64,000 nt of DNA, taken from positions 7,440,001 through 7,504,000 of the forward strand of contig NC_081547.1 in the NCBI RefSeq assembly GCF_901000735.1. The letters are read 5' to 3'. The translations under genes and the position numbers were made by a program. Below the pieces are notes generated by a model, which was not told the DNA's origin, did not search any database, and saw only the letters and a list, made by a program, of their open reading frames with translations. Positions 37,405 through 51,057 of this stretch are shown in pieces (position 1 is the stretch's first letter; each line of letters starts with the position of its first letter). Origin of the DNA: Corylus avellana (taxonomy: Eukaryota; Streptophyta; Magnoliopsida; Fagales; Betulaceae).

Positions 37405-39200
37405 ACTTATAAAACACATGCAACGAAAATACCTATATTTTCCACTATTTATAAATTAATCATTACTTAGTTTAAACAAATAACAAAATTCATTGCGCTA
37501 TGTTTCTTAATTAAACTATTGATCCTTAATATAAGTTTTAATCTTTAAACTAAACCCAATAAATTAGTTAAGAGTTAAATTTTAAGTTAATGATAGTTTT
37601 AAAAATTACCTATAAGTATTGAAAAATTAATATAGAGAAATAGGAACGAGCATAGCATCACTCATAAGTCCATATATTACGTGAATCTGAAGCTTACACA
37701 ACTTTTTTTTTTTTTAATAACAACAACAACCAAAAGTTTTAGGTTTTACGGCTGAATCTTTTTTAATGTTTCTATTAGCAAAATTAGAAATATATATATA
37801 TATTGTTGATTTCTTTTTTGTACAAGCACGCTTACATGTGTGTGTACATACACATAAGTAATATGTTTGTTTTATGTATTTATTAATTATGAGTTGCTGT
37901 TTGTAGTGGTTGGAGTAGGGTTGACTTCATGAGTTCTTGTTTTATAGGGCGGCGTTTTTTTTCTATGGTAAGGAGATACAATATGTTGTGAAATAACACA
38001 ATCGAAAATAAGTTAAATTTAATTTTTTAAAAATTTAACAATATTATGTCACGTCATGTTATAAAAAATTTTTGTATTAACATTTTTTTTTTTTTTTGCC
38101 AATCATTGGCTATTTAAAAATCCAATTGGCTATTTAGAACCCCAAGCATTGGGTTGTCCAAAACTGTGTCGCTAATTTTTACAAATAAATTTAATAAAGT
38201 GTTTCTTAGCATACGAGAAACATATGTTTTTTTTAAGTAATGTTATATTTTTACTTTTTGATACTACAATGAATTAATTGCAAATTAGGTAAATCAAATT
38301 AACTAATTTTATATTTTTTCTTTCTAATAAATAGGAAAAGTACACGTATTTTTATCAATTTAACACTTAATTTGTAATGTTTTCTTCAACTAAAAATTAC
38401 ATCAATGTATTGTTGTGTGAAAGGTCACAAATCTCTCACATAATCACTCAAGCGGAACAAATGTGATATATCGTTTAAAAGAAAAATAAACAAAAGACAA
38501 CAAGAATACAAGATTTACATAGTTCGAAAATTTGCTTACATCTAGAGTGCAACAGTAGAGAGAGATTTCACTAATTCAAAAGAGGAGAACACAAAAGAGT
38601 TTTAAAACACTCACAAACCCAAGACCCCAAATACACCTAATTTCCTTCTCACTTTCTAGGACTCTCAATTTTCCGGTACAAGTTGCTTCCTTTTCCTCTC
38701 AGCTTTACAACAATAACCGGATGTCTTTGTTTTTTGTCTTTTTTGTCTTTTTTTTTTTTTTTTTTTTTACATGCCCGCATAAGAGGGAAAGAGAGATTCG
38801 AACTAATAACCTCTACTTTATTAGGCGTGATTCCAGCCGATTGGACTAAATATTAGGGACAATGACCGGATGTCTTAAATAAGCAACAAGGATGGCTAAT
38901 TTTCAAAGAGAAGGCATGCAATAAATTTGTCTAGAAATGTAGGAAGAATAAACCAAAAGTCCAAAAGCGAGGGCGGAAAGTTCTTCATTCCGTGCAGACA
39001 TTAAATTGAGAGAGTATACTTCAAATGTCATCCTTGACCAATATGAGCCATTACTTGTCAACATGTATTTCTAAACTATCACAAATTAGCACTTGCACCC
39101 CTCGTCCAAATAGAGGAGAATATACGGATATTATCCAAAATTCCTTAATAATGTTATTTATAAAGACCTGGGCAGCCATCAACTAAACTCATCAATCACC
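37405..39200. other. Intergenic region between GST1 and GST2
   Basis: AT-rich; includes a SINE (listed) and the sequence upstream of GST2, which is duplicated upstream of the hAT element and GST6 (38400-38710 matches 53640-53950). TATAAA at 39159-39164 precedes GST2 by about 40 bp. The string TTGAGAGAGTATACTTC (39006-39022) is the empty site of the hAT transposon found at 54093-58274. No gene is seen. Confidence 0.6.
38728..38859 (-). mobile_element. tRNA-derived SINE
   Basis: Same family as 8580-8687: on the minus strand GTCCCTAATATTTAGTCCAA, then TTAGTTCGAATCTCTC, then CTTATGCGGGCATGT and a long poly-A. It is flanked by a 17-bp duplication, CAATAACCGGATGTCTT (38711-38727) and CAATGACCGGATGTCTT (38860-38876), with one mismatch. 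Confidence 0.85.
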
Positions 39201-40071
39201 ATGGCAGAAGAAGTGAAGCTTTTTAGGAACTGGGCAGGTCCATTTGCTTTAAGGGTCGTTTGGGCGCTTCAACTAAAGGGCGTTCCATATGATACCATAT
39301 ATGAAGATCTCTCCGAGAAGAGCTCTTTGCTTCTCCACTATAATCCCATCCATAAGAAGGTTCCGGTGCTTGTGCATAATGGAAAACCATTAGCAGAGTC
39401 GCTTGTAATTCTTGAATATATTGAAGAGACCTGGAAGCAGACTCCCTTATTTCCTGAAGATCCTTATGAACGATCCACCGCACGCTTCTGGGCAAGATTT
39501 GGAGATGATCAGGTAAAGTAACCACTCTATATATAGCAGCGATTTTTTTTATTTTATATTTTTTTCGCAGCAAATTTTAGAGATCTCGATCCTGTTTTCC
39601 TGATAACTATGAACTACTCTGTATTATGTTCACCTATAAACCTGAATTTCTTAATTTTCAATATTGATGCTTGTTAATATGAGGATATGTTGTGTGTTGC
39701 TGTAGCTTATGCCTTCCGTATTCAATGTTTTTATCAAGCAAGGGAAAGAGCAAGAGGAAGCAATCGCCAGAGCCCAGGGGGACTTGAAATATTTGGAAGA
39801 AGAGCTGAGAGGGAAGAAGTTCTTCAGTGGAGAGAAAATTGGATTTTTAGATCTTGCATTTGGTTGGGTTGCTAATTTGGTTAGTGTATTTGAGGAGATA
39901 CAGGGCTTGACATTGATAGAACATGAAAAGTATCCATTGTTGTTAGCATGGATTCAGAACTTCATTGATGCTCCAATAATCAAAGAAAGCTGGCCACCTC
40001 GAGACAAGCTGATCACCAAATACCGTGCTCGTATTGAATTCTACAGTTCAAAAGAGGCCGCAAAGAAATGA
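39201..40071 (+). CDS. Tau-class glutathione S-transferase GST2, catalytic serine missing
   Basis: Exons 39201-39512 and 39706-40071 give 225 aa with an intact frame and the same splice sites as GST1. The fold residues Lys40, Lys53, Pro55 and Glu66-Ser67 are present. At the catalytic site, however, the motif reads WAGPF where GST1, GST4, GST5, GST6 and GST8 have WSSPF or WSTPF; Ser13 is Gly and Ser12 is Ala, from two base changes (TCAAGT to GCAGGT). Tau GSTs use this serine to activate the glutathione thiol, so classical conjugation should be weak; a binding (ligandin), thiol-transfer or non-functional role is possible. AATAAA lies at 40170. It is tail to tail with the broken GST3. Confidence 0.9.
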
Positions 40072-41015
40072 GTTCTTGATCTCCAACTTCAAATGATAGC
40101 AGAGCAATTGAAATGTTGGAGTTGCTTTACTAGTGTTTGCTTCTTAGTTGAAACATTAACATGTTTGCGAATAAAGGGTTTATTGTAATTGTTCATTCTG
40201 ACCATAAGGAAACAAGTCCATCTCCTGCTCTTTGGCCGAAGTGGTACAATGCTCATTTCTTTTTCTACACTTATAACCATCCTCTTTTATTCAGCTCTAG
40301 CATTATCACTTTCTCTTCCCTTACTTATTGAAAGGTACTTTACACACTTATTGAATTGTTCTTTTTTGTTCGTCTTTGTTATATCAAATTTGTTAAAGAA
40401 ATGGTTAAATGATTAAATTTACATTTTCATATAAATTTAAGTTTTTTGAATAATTGGTAATTTAACATAGTATCAAAGCTAAAGGTCATGAGATTGAATC
40501 TTGACTCTGTCCAATCACTCTCATTTAAATTAAATATTTCACGTATTGGGTCTCTATTAAAATAAAGTTTGATTCCACACATGAGGAAGAGTGTTAAAGT
40601 AATGATTAAATGCTTATATTTACTTTTTCCAATTAGCTTAAGCTTTTAGGATAACCGGTGATTTAACAAAATTGTTTACTTTGGTGCCCAAACTGACATA
40701 ATTGATCAACACTTGCTGGTTTTGGTATAGTTCGACAACACTTCCTCGATCGATTGGTTAGGGGGTGATTTTCGATGACCGAACCCAATCAATCCGACAT
40801 TAATAATCAGAAAAGAAAAAATTAAAAATAAAAATAAAAATTTCATGGTCGGACTTGTTTCCTTATGATCAGAATAAACAATTACAATAAACCCTTTATT
40901 CGCAAACATGTTAATGTTTCAACTAACAAGCAAACAGTTGTAAAGCAACTCCAACATTTCAATTGCTCTGCTATCATTTGAAGTTGGAGATCAAGAGAAG
41001 GCTTTGCAAGCCATC
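40072..41015. other. Convergent 3' region between GST2 and GST3
   Basis: The two 3' UTRs are inverted copies of one another (for example TTTGCGAATAAAGGGTTTAT at 40164 and its complement near 40893), so the pair arose as an inverted duplication. A TRIM element lies between them. Confidence 0.65.
40391..40668 (+). mobile_element. TRIM retrotransposon
   Basis: Two terminal direct repeats of 77 bp (40391-40467 and 40592-40668), each TGTTAAAG..ATTTAACA with an inner GATTAAAT and AAGTTTTTTG/AAGCTTTTAG. A degenerate tRNA-Met primer site (TAGTATCAAAGCT) follows the first repeat. There is no coding capacity. The same element occupies the same place between GST6 and GST7, so it is older than the pair duplication. 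Confidence 0.75.
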
Positions 41016-42948
<1,933 letters not shown>

Positions 42949-43048
42949 NNNNNNNNNNNNNNNNNNNNNNNNNNNNNNNNNNNNNNNNNNNNNNNNNNNN
43001 NNNNNNNNNNNNNNNNNNNNNNNNNNNNNNNNNNNNNNNNNNNNNNNN
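42949..43048. other. Assembly gap (100 N)
   Basis: Exactly 100 N. The left side ends inside a hAT fragment and the right side begins inside a LINE. Confidence 0.99.
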
Positions 43049-45877
43049 GGATGGTTTTCCGGCTTGTTTTTATCAAGAACAATGGGCTGTGGTGGGCACT
43101 AAGGTATGTTCAATAGTCAAAAAAATTTTCCAGTCTGGCTATATTGAACCTATGGTTAATGCTACACATATTGTGCTTGTTCCAAAAAAAAATATGCCTT
43201 CTAAAGTTACGAAGTTTCGACCAATTAGCTTATGCAATGTGCTGTACAAAATTATTTCAAAGGTTTTAGCGAACCGGTTGAAGGTGGTTTTACCTTTAAT
43301 TATTTCGAGAAACCAATCTGCTTTTATCCCGGGTAGACTTATATCAGATAATGTTTTAGCAGCATACGAAACTCTTCATACTCTGCATTCTAGGATGTGG
43401 GGAAAAGAGGGTTATATGGCATTGAAGCTTGATATGAGTAAAGCCTACGACTGGGTGGAGTGGGTTTTTCTTGAGAAGGTGATGCAAAAATTGGGATTTG
43501 CTAATAAATGGGTAGAGTTGATTATGAAGTGTGTCACAAGTGTCAGTTATTCTATTATTGTGAATGGAACACCTACTGGAAATTTTCAGCCTGCAAGGGG
43601 AATTCGACAAGGCGATCCTATTTATCCGTATCTTTTCATATTGTGTGCAAAGGTGTTAAGTGCCCAATTTCAACAGGCGGAGATACAAGGTCTATTAAGG
43701 GGAGTTCCTACCTCCTTTAAGGGGATGAGACTCAACCACTTGTTCTTTGCGGACGACAGCTTGATATTTTGTAAGGTCAACAGAAATGAGTGGCATAATC
43801 TGGTTGAGGTATTGGGTATTTATGAAAAAGCATCTGGTCAGAGATTAAACAAAGACAAAACAGCTATCTTCTTCAGTAGAAATACTCCTCAGGTGGATCG
43901 GGATTGGATTCTACATGTGTCAGGGGTTCCAGTTACACAACGATATGACACATATCTCGGGCTTCCGGCATTGGTGGGAAAGTCTCGCATTAGGGAGTTT
44001 CATGGCATAATAGATCGAGTGAAGAAGAGAGTCACTGATTGGAAGGTAAAATTCTTATCGAAGGCCGGAAAGGAAATACTACTGAAGGCGGTGGTCCAAG
44101 CTATTCCTACATATAGCATGAGTATCTTTCTCCTCCCAAAAGAGATTTGTAAGGAGATAAATAAGATGATGCAAAGGTTTTGGTGGGGACATAAGAAGAA
44201 TGAGAGGAAGATCCACTGGATGAGCTGGGAAAAAATGGGGCTAGCTAAATCAAGAGGAGGAATGGGGTTTAGAGATCTCACTTGTTTCAATAAAGCCCTC
44301 CTTGCAAAACAGTGTTGGAGACTGCTGAAAAATCCGAACAGTTTGGCTGCCAGTATCATTAAGGATAAATATTATCACCGGGGGTCATTTTTGGAAGCTA
44401 AACTAGGTGGTAGGCCTTCTTATGCTTGGAGGAGTCTTCTGTCAGCAAAGGATCTGTTACAAGCTGGTTTAATATGGAGAATTGGTGATGGGAAGGAGGT
44501 GTCTGTATGGAGGGATAAGTGGATCCCATGCCCAAGTTCGTTCAAAGTCCAATCCCAATGCTGTATATTACCAGAAGATGCTAAGGTAAGAATTTTAATA
44601 GATTCTAACTTAGGTACATGGGACTTGGGACTTATTAATAGAGTGTTTGAGAAGGAGGAAGCAGCAATTATCAGTGGTCTACCTCTTAGTCGTTATCAAA
44701 GACAAGACAAATTAATTTGGCAAGCAACAACAACAGGGGAATTTATTGTGAAGTCTGCCTACCACTTGGAGAAGGGGAGACAACTTTCAGTGAAGGGGGA
44801 GAGTTCGAATATGTCTGGGTGTGGTTCTGTTTGGAAGATAATCTGGAGTTTAGGGATACCAAACAATGCAAAAGTTTTCTTGTGGCAGGCATGTAATGAG
44901 ATTCTTCCTACAAAGGCAAATCTGAAAAAAAAAAACGAGGTGTCCTTTTGGAAAATGTGTGTGAGTTTTGCAAACAAGAGGTGGAAACTGCGACTCATGC
45001 TTTATGGGACTGTCCAGCTGCGCAGGATGTATGGGGTGCTGGGGATAGGAAAATACAAAAGAGCCGGTGTGTGGGGGATAATTTTATGGCTGTGATGGAA
45101 TACTTAATGGAAAGGTGTGAAGAAGAGAATCTGGAGGTGTTTGCTTTAATAGCAAAGGGTATATGGCAAAGGAGGAATGATGTGCTATATGGGAAGGAGT
45201 TTTCACACCCAAATAAAATTGTTTATGCAACTGGAGATTTACTCCAACAGTATCAACTGGCAAATAAGAAGTCTCAATCTGATGAGGTGATATGTGAAGT
45301 ATCTAGGCAATGGTGGAGACCACCAATGTTGGGAGTTTACAAGGTGAATTGGGATGCAGGGATTAATCCTAGACTACCATGTATGGGAGTTGGTGTGGTT
45401 ATCAGGGATCATTTAGGACAGGTGTGTGCAGCGCAAAGCAAAAGTATTAAAGGGGCCTTTGAACCTACTACAGCAGAAGCTATTGCGGCCTGTCATGCAG
45501 TGGATTTATGTAAAGATCTTGGGCTACCTTCAGTGGAGTTGGAGGGTGACTCAATGATAATTGTTAAGGCCATTACAAGTTTGGAGTTGAATGGAGCGAG
45601 TTATGGGCATATAGTGGAAGATATAAAAGAAGTTCTGAGAACTTTGAGGACTTGGACTATCCACCATGTTCCAAGAGAAGCAAACCGTGCAGCTCATGGG
45701 CTTGCAAAAGCTGCTACCAAAAAGGAGGAAGATAAAATCTGGTTTGAGGAAGTCCCAGATAGTATTTCTAATGTAATTACTTTAGAGCTTAGTGCTCTAT
45801 GTTTGTAGAGCTCCGGCTCTGTCAATTTATTGACATGTTCCATTTTAATGAAGATGAATTTGTTGGTTCAAAAACAA
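43049..45877 (+). mobile_element. L1-type LINE, 3' part
   Basis: Truncated at the gap, so the endonuclease is missing. It ends in a short A-rich tail (TTCAAAAACAAAG) exactly where the inverted-repeat arm begins at 45878. Confidence 0.88.
43050..45808 (+). pseudogene. LINE ORF2: reverse transcriptase, zf-RVT and RNase H
   Basis: The frame opens at the gap (DGFPACFYQEQW). The reverse transcriptase has FRPISLCNVLYKIISKVLAN, KLDMSKAYD, GIRQGDP and the catalytic FADD (about 43749). A zinc-binding zf-RVT region (FLWQACNEILPTKANL) and a C-terminal RNase H of the RVT_3 type (NWDAG, TAEA, LEGDS, VPREANRAAHGLA) follow. The frame changes at a run of A near 44930 (frame 43050-45095, then 44948-45808), which separates RNase H from the rest. 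Otherwise the sequence is remarkably intact, so this is a fairly young insertion, or the homopolymer length is a sequencing error. Confidence 0.87.
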
Positions 45878-46136
45878 AGTAGTGTCAAATGAAAAATTAA
45901 ACATTTTTTTTTCTTTCCGCTTGTTTTAAAAGTTGGGGTATTACAAATATGGTACTTTTTTAGGGGAGGTTCACTTTGTTGATGTGGCAATATTTAGATG
46001 AGGTGGCATATATGTTACGGTCTAACGATGACGTGCCCAATCCAACATGGCATTTGGCCACGTGTCAAAGATAAGCCATCATCCGGGACATATGTCGATT
46101 GTCTATTGGTGATAACATGGGCACACTGGTTATCCT

Positions 46137-46450
46137 CATCAACAACAATTGCGCTTCCACATGCAGGCAAAACTTGGAACTGTAAAAGCATCCGGTAGCA
46201 TTCCCACCATTCTAGACCTGGAATAAATTTCCAGAACCTCCTACCAATACCCGTTTGAACTATACCCAGAAATCAGACTATTCCACTTCCACGACACAAG
46301 ATCCCTGTTAGGCATTTCCTCGAACACGTTTCGCGCTTTGACTAAATCACCGAACCTAGCGTATATATCTACTAATGCATTCGCAATATACTTATCCGAC
46401 CCCAAATTAACCCATTTCCAGAACATGCTCGTGAATTTGCTTACTCATCT
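46137..46450 (-). pseudogene. PPR gene fragment next to GST4
   Basis: Inverted copy of 36833-37148 with the same stop and insertion (SWKWNSLISG). It differs by a few bases, for example ATGAGT for ATGGGT and CATGCAGG for CGTGCAGG on the coding sense. Confidence 0.85.
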
Positions 46451-46779
46451 GTATAGGGTGGTGAGATGCATTGAATCACTACTAGTGCATCATATCTCAA
46501 TTATTAGAGATCAGATTGGTGTGGTGTGGTAGGATTCTATTTGATTTAATCAGAAAAAAAAAAATATATTTCATGGTCGGACTTGTTTCCTTAAGGTCAG
46601 AATAAACCATGACAATAAACCCTTTATTCGCAAACATGTTTCAACTAACAAGTAAACAATACTTGTAAAGCACATTAGGGAAAAAAAAAAAATACACACA
46701 CATGTAAAGCAACTACAACATTTCAATTGCTCTGCTATCATTTGAAGTTGGAGATCAAGAGAAGGCCTTGCAAGCCATC

Positions 46780-47669
46780 TCATTTCTCTGCGGCCTCTTT
46801 TGGAATGAAGGATCCAAGAAGAGCTTGGTATTTGGTGATCAGTTTGTCTCGAGGTGGCCAGCTTTCCTTGATTATTGGATCATCCATGAAGTTCTGAATC
46901 CATGCTAATAACAATGGATACTTTTCATGATCTATCAATGTCAAGCCCTGTATCTCCTCAAATACACTAACCAAATTAGCAACCCAACCAAATGCAAGAT
47001 CTAAAAATCCAATTTTCTCTCCGCTGAAAAACTTTTTCCCTCTCAGCTCTTCTTCCAGATATTTCAAGTTCCCATGGGCTGTGACGATTGCTTCCTCTCG
47101 CTCCTTCCCTTGCTTGATAAAAACACCGAATACGGAAGGCAAAACCTACAGCAACACACAACATATCCTCACATTAAAAAGTATCAACTCCTTGGCTGGA
47201 AGAGTAATTAGTGTCAAATTTTTGAAAATTAACAAATTTGGGTTTATAGGTGAACATAATACAGAGTAGTTCATAGTTATCAGGAAAACAGGATCAAGAT
47301 CTCTAAAATTTGCTGAGAAAAAAAAAATTGCTGCTATATAAAGAGTGGTTACTTTACCTGATCATCTCCAAATCTTGCCCAGAAGCGTGCGGTGGCTCGT
47401 TCATAAGGATCTTCAGGAAATAAAGGAGTCTGCTTCCAGGTCTCCTCAATATATTCAAGAATTACAAGCGACTCTGCTAATGGTTTTCCATTATGCACAA
47501 GCACCGGAACCTTCTTATGGATAGGATTATAGTGCAGAAGCAAAGAGCTCTTCTCGGAGAGATCTTCGTATATGTTCTCGTAAGGTACGCCCTTGAATTG
47601 GAGCGCCCAAACGACCCTGAAAGCAAACGGACTTGACCATGTCCTAAACACCTTCACTTCTTCTGCCAT
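46780..47669 (-). CDS. Tau-class glutathione S-transferase GST4 (copy of GST1)
   Basis: Exon 1 is 47358-47669 and exon 2 is 46780-47145 on the minus strand; 225 aa. The protein matches GST1 except for Ala in place of Gly at residue 2. Ser13, Lys40, Lys53, Pro55 and Glu66-Ser67 are all present, so it should be active. Because it lies on the right arm of the inverted repeat, on a contig bounded by two 100-N gaps, it may be an allele of GST1 placed in reverse and not a separate gene. The TATA box region (CTTTATAAAGG) is conserved near 47704. Confidence 0.9.
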
Positions 47670-48875
47670 GGTGAGTTGATTTGTCAACTATGGTTGCCCA
47701 GGTCTTTATAAAGGAATTTGGATAATATCCCCATATTTTCCTCTATTTGTACGAGGGGTACAAGTGGAAGGACATTATGTAATTTTCAGTTTGAGAAAAC
47801 ATTACAAATTAAGTGTTAAATTGATAAAAATACGTCTACATTTTCCTATTTATTAGAAGGAAAAAATGCAAAATTAGTCGATGCTATTTACCTGATTTGC
47901 AATTAGCTTACAATATGCCAAAAATAAAATTTATCATGTACAGTCAAATTATGTTAGTTGATTTAACAAATTCTGTTAGTGTAACACATTATAACTAATA
48001 AAATTATGATACGTGTTTATTTAAGTCAGTGTCACACTTTCAAAATCTAAGGACAAAATTTAAGTGTACCTAGGGTTTGTAAGTAAGAGATAGTGTTAGG
48101 CTTAGGGTCAGGACTCAAAAATGGGATATGATAAGGGGAAACGCAAAATTTTCTCGAAGTGCAAGGAATGGTTTAGAAAAACAATTAGAATTCTATATTA
48201 ATATTTTATCAGAGGCGCGTTGTTATCCTTTAATCTAAGCTCTGATGAAATTATTCAAAAAATATGTGTTTCTCACATGTTAAAAGAATTTGGCAATTGA
48301 TTAGACTGGTTTGTAAAAATTAACTACAAATTTCAGTGTATTTCAATTGGCTGATTGCCATTTTTTAATTATCACATCTTTTATAAAATTTTTAAAAAAT
48401 AGGAAAAAAACTTTTTTTTTTTTTTTTTTTTTTTAAAGAAAGCCACTTACAAACGGCCATTTTTTTAAAAAAAAAAACCTACGAAGTTTAAAGGATGATA
48501 AAGTAATACATCAAACTATTAAATTGTGCCAAAAATGTCACTTTATTATTATATTACTATAATACCCTTATTCTGTAAAAAAAACTAAACTAAACAATTT
48601 TTTAAACAAAGATAAAAAAAACCCCAACAGGTGGATAAATACTAAAAAAAAAAAAAGGGGGCGGGATAAATAAAAAATTAGTCGATGTAGTTGGCTTAAA
48701 TTACAAATCGCTCATATGATATAAAAAATAGGAATAAAAGTAAAATCAAACCATATGGTTGGCCTAAATTACAAATCGCTCCATGTCACATGAAAGTGAA
48801 CTCAGAGGTCTCTCGAATATGCCAAAAAAATAATTTAGTCCCTAAAAACAAATTCTATTAAAACATTTGATGAAT

Positions 48876-48975
48876 NNNNNNNNNNNNNNNNNNNNNNNNN
48901 NNNNNNNNNNNNNNNNNNNNNNNNNNNNNNNNNNNNNNNNNNNNNNNNNNNNNNNNNNNNNNNNNNNNNNNNNNN
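48876..48975. other. Assembly gap (100 N)
   Basis: Exactly 100 N. It cuts the inverted-repeat arm on its left and GST5 exon 2 on its right. Confidence 0.99.
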
Positions 48976-50782
48976 ATTATTGGGGCATCCATGAAATTCT
49001 GAATCCATGCTAACAACAATGGATGCTTTTCATGTTCTATCAATGTCAAGCCCTTTAACTCCTCTAACACACCGACCAAATTAGCAAGCCAACCAAATGC
49101 AAGATCTACAAATCCAATTTTCTCTCCACCGAAGAACTTCTTCCCTCTCAGTTCTTCTTCCAAATATTTCAAGTTCCCCTGGGCTGTGACCATTGCTTCC
49201 TCTTGCTCCTTCCCTTGCTTGATAAAAGCATTCCATATGGAAGGCACAACCTACAGCAACACACAACATATCGTCATGTTAACAAGTATCACCATTGCCA
49301 GAACTCCTTGGCTGGAAGAGTAAGCAGTTTCAACTTTTTGAAAATTAACAAATTCAGGTTTATATTTGAACATAATACAGAGTAGTTGCTAGTTATCAGG
49401 AAAAACAGGATCGGGATCTCTAAAATTCACAGTCCCAATTGCATACAATTCAAATAGTTTTACAGTAGATTGATGATCTACTTTTCCTCAAGTAACTTTG
49501 TTAAAATATTAATTAAATAATTAATTTTTTTTTTTTTTAACAACTTAAACTTTTGAAACAAATGATAATTTAATATGGTATAAGAGTTAAAGAATTTGAG
49601 TTCGAATCTTAATTCTATAATTTATACAAGTAATTTAGATATAACTCCATATATATCATGTATGAGACCTACTTGTTCTTGAGCAAGTAGCTAGGCTCTC
49701 ACTTCGAGTTAGGGGTGTCAACCCGGTCCGGTTTCTCGATTTTTGGCTAAAACCGGGAACCGGAACCGAGGTACCCTGGTTCTCGATTTTGAGAAACAGG
49801 AACCGGAACCGGGACCCCTGTTACCGGTCGGTTCCGGTTTTACCCAGTCTGGTAACCGATTTTTTAAAAAAATTGGTTTTTGGGCTTATTTTAGGTATGG
49901 GGCCTAAAATAAGCCCCCCTTTTTTTTTTCTTTTTTTTTTCATAAGTTGGCCCATTTTTTAAAAAATTTATTAGTTTTTTTGTCTAAATTAAAGGGGTTT
50001 TATTGTGATTGTTCCAAATAATTAAAAAATAAACCTAAAAAAATCCAAAAATCCTAAAAAATCAATGTTTTTGCCTATTTGGGCCTTAGAAATAAAAATT
50101 TAATTTTAAAAATACCCTAAACCTAAACCTAAGTGTAAAAAAAATATATATATATATATATAAAAAAAAAAAAATAGAAAACCGGTTCTGTTATTCCCGG
50201 TAAAAACCGGGTACCAAAAACCGGTACCGGAACCGGGGTATCCGGTTTTTGGATTTTTCAAATCGGAACCGGAACCGGGACCCCAGTTTCCCAATTTCTC
50301 AGTTTTTCGGTTCATGTTCTAGTTTCTCGGTAATTTTTGATACCCCCACTTCGAGTTGCCCAAAATAGGTGAGCCCTACGAACTTCTTGTATTACATGCA
50401 ATTCACTGAGATTATTTCAGGAAGTCAGGAACAGGACATAATTCTTGCTATATAAGAGTGGTTGCTTTACCTTATCGTCTCCAAATTTTGCCCAGAAGCG
50501 TGCGGTGGCTCGTTCATAAGGATCTTCAGGCAATAAGGGAGTTTGTTTCCAGGTCTCCTCAATATATTCAAGAATTACTAGTGACTCTGCTAATGGTTTG
50601 CCATTATGCACAAGCACAAGAACCTTCTTATGGATAGGATTATAGTGCAGAAGCAAAGAGCTCTTACTGGAGAGATCTTCATAGATGGTATCATAAGGAA
50701 TGCCCTTTAGTTGAAGTGCCCAAACGACCCTTAAAGCAAATGGAGTTGACCATGTCCTAAAAAGCTTCACTTCTTCTGCCAT
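48976..50782 (-). CDS. Tau-class GST5, 3' end lost in gap, cis-proline changed
   Basis: Exon 1 is 50471-50782 and the visible part of exon 2 is 48976-49250 on the minus strand; the last 90 or so bases of exon 2 fall in the gap. Exon 1 keeps the catalytic serine (WSTPF) and Glu66-Ser67, but the conserved cis-proline 55 is leucine (KKVLVLVH, a CCT to CTT change), and Glu39 is Ser. The cis-proline shapes the glutathione site in all cytosolic GSTs, so activity or stability may be reduced. A 639-bp hAT element sits in the intron. It is the counterpart of GST3 and GST7. Sequence upstream contains TGACGTAAG. Confidence 0.85.
49498..49680. repeat. TRIM-related repeat in GST5 intron
   Basis: TTTGTTAAAATATTAATTAA..AACTTAAACTTTTGAAAC..ATTTAATATGGTATAAGAG resembles a TRIM terminal repeat plus primer site, but the second terminal repeat is not clear. 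The same remnant lies at 41625-41790 (GST3) and 61078-61240 (GST7). Confidence 0.5.
49710..50348. mobile_element. Non-autonomous hAT element in the GST5 intron
   Basis: Ends TAGGGGTGTCAA and TTGATACCCCCA are imperfect inverted repeats (10 of 12), flanked by an exact 8-bp duplication CTTCGAGT (49702-49709 and 50349-50356). The paralogous GST3 intron has the empty site (CACTTCGAACTGCCC near 41829). The interior is rich in CCGGTT/AACCGG motifs plus poly-A/T and codes for nothing. A copy cut by the gap starts at 61292. Confidence 0.9.
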
Positions 50783-51029
50783 GGTGATGGATGAGTTGAG
50801 TTGATTTGTAAACTATGGTATCCCATGTCTTTATTTATAAATTAGAGTCTTAAGGAATTTGGATAATAATAATAATAATAATATCCCTTTATTTTCCTCT
50901 ATTTATATACGAGGGCATGTAAGTAAAAGAGAGCGTTAGGCTTAGCCGCTTAGCAAGGATGATATTTTAATATTTTATCTGAGGCGCGTGTGTATGTGCT
51001 GATGAAATATGAGATGCACGCCTAATTGA

Positions 51030-51038
51030 TGACGTAAG
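51030..51038 (-). promoter_or_regulatory. ocs/as-1-like element upstream of GST5
   Basis: TGACGTAAG, the core of the ocs element bound by TGA-type bZIP factors, about 250 bp before the GST5 start. Such elements control stress induction of many plant GSTs. A single short match can occur by chance, and it lies next to a repeat. Confidence 0.35.
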
Positions 51039-51057
51039 TCGTGATGTTTGTAGTTGC

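Larger units (their letters stand above)
45878..48875 (-). repeat. Inverted repeat, right arm (about 3.0 kb)
   Basis: Reverse complement of 34403-37404, ending exactly at the N gap. Differences seen include GGAGAA for GCAGAA at the second GST codon, poly-A length changes near 46555 and 46681, and a few substitutions in the PPR fragment. Confidence 0.92.
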
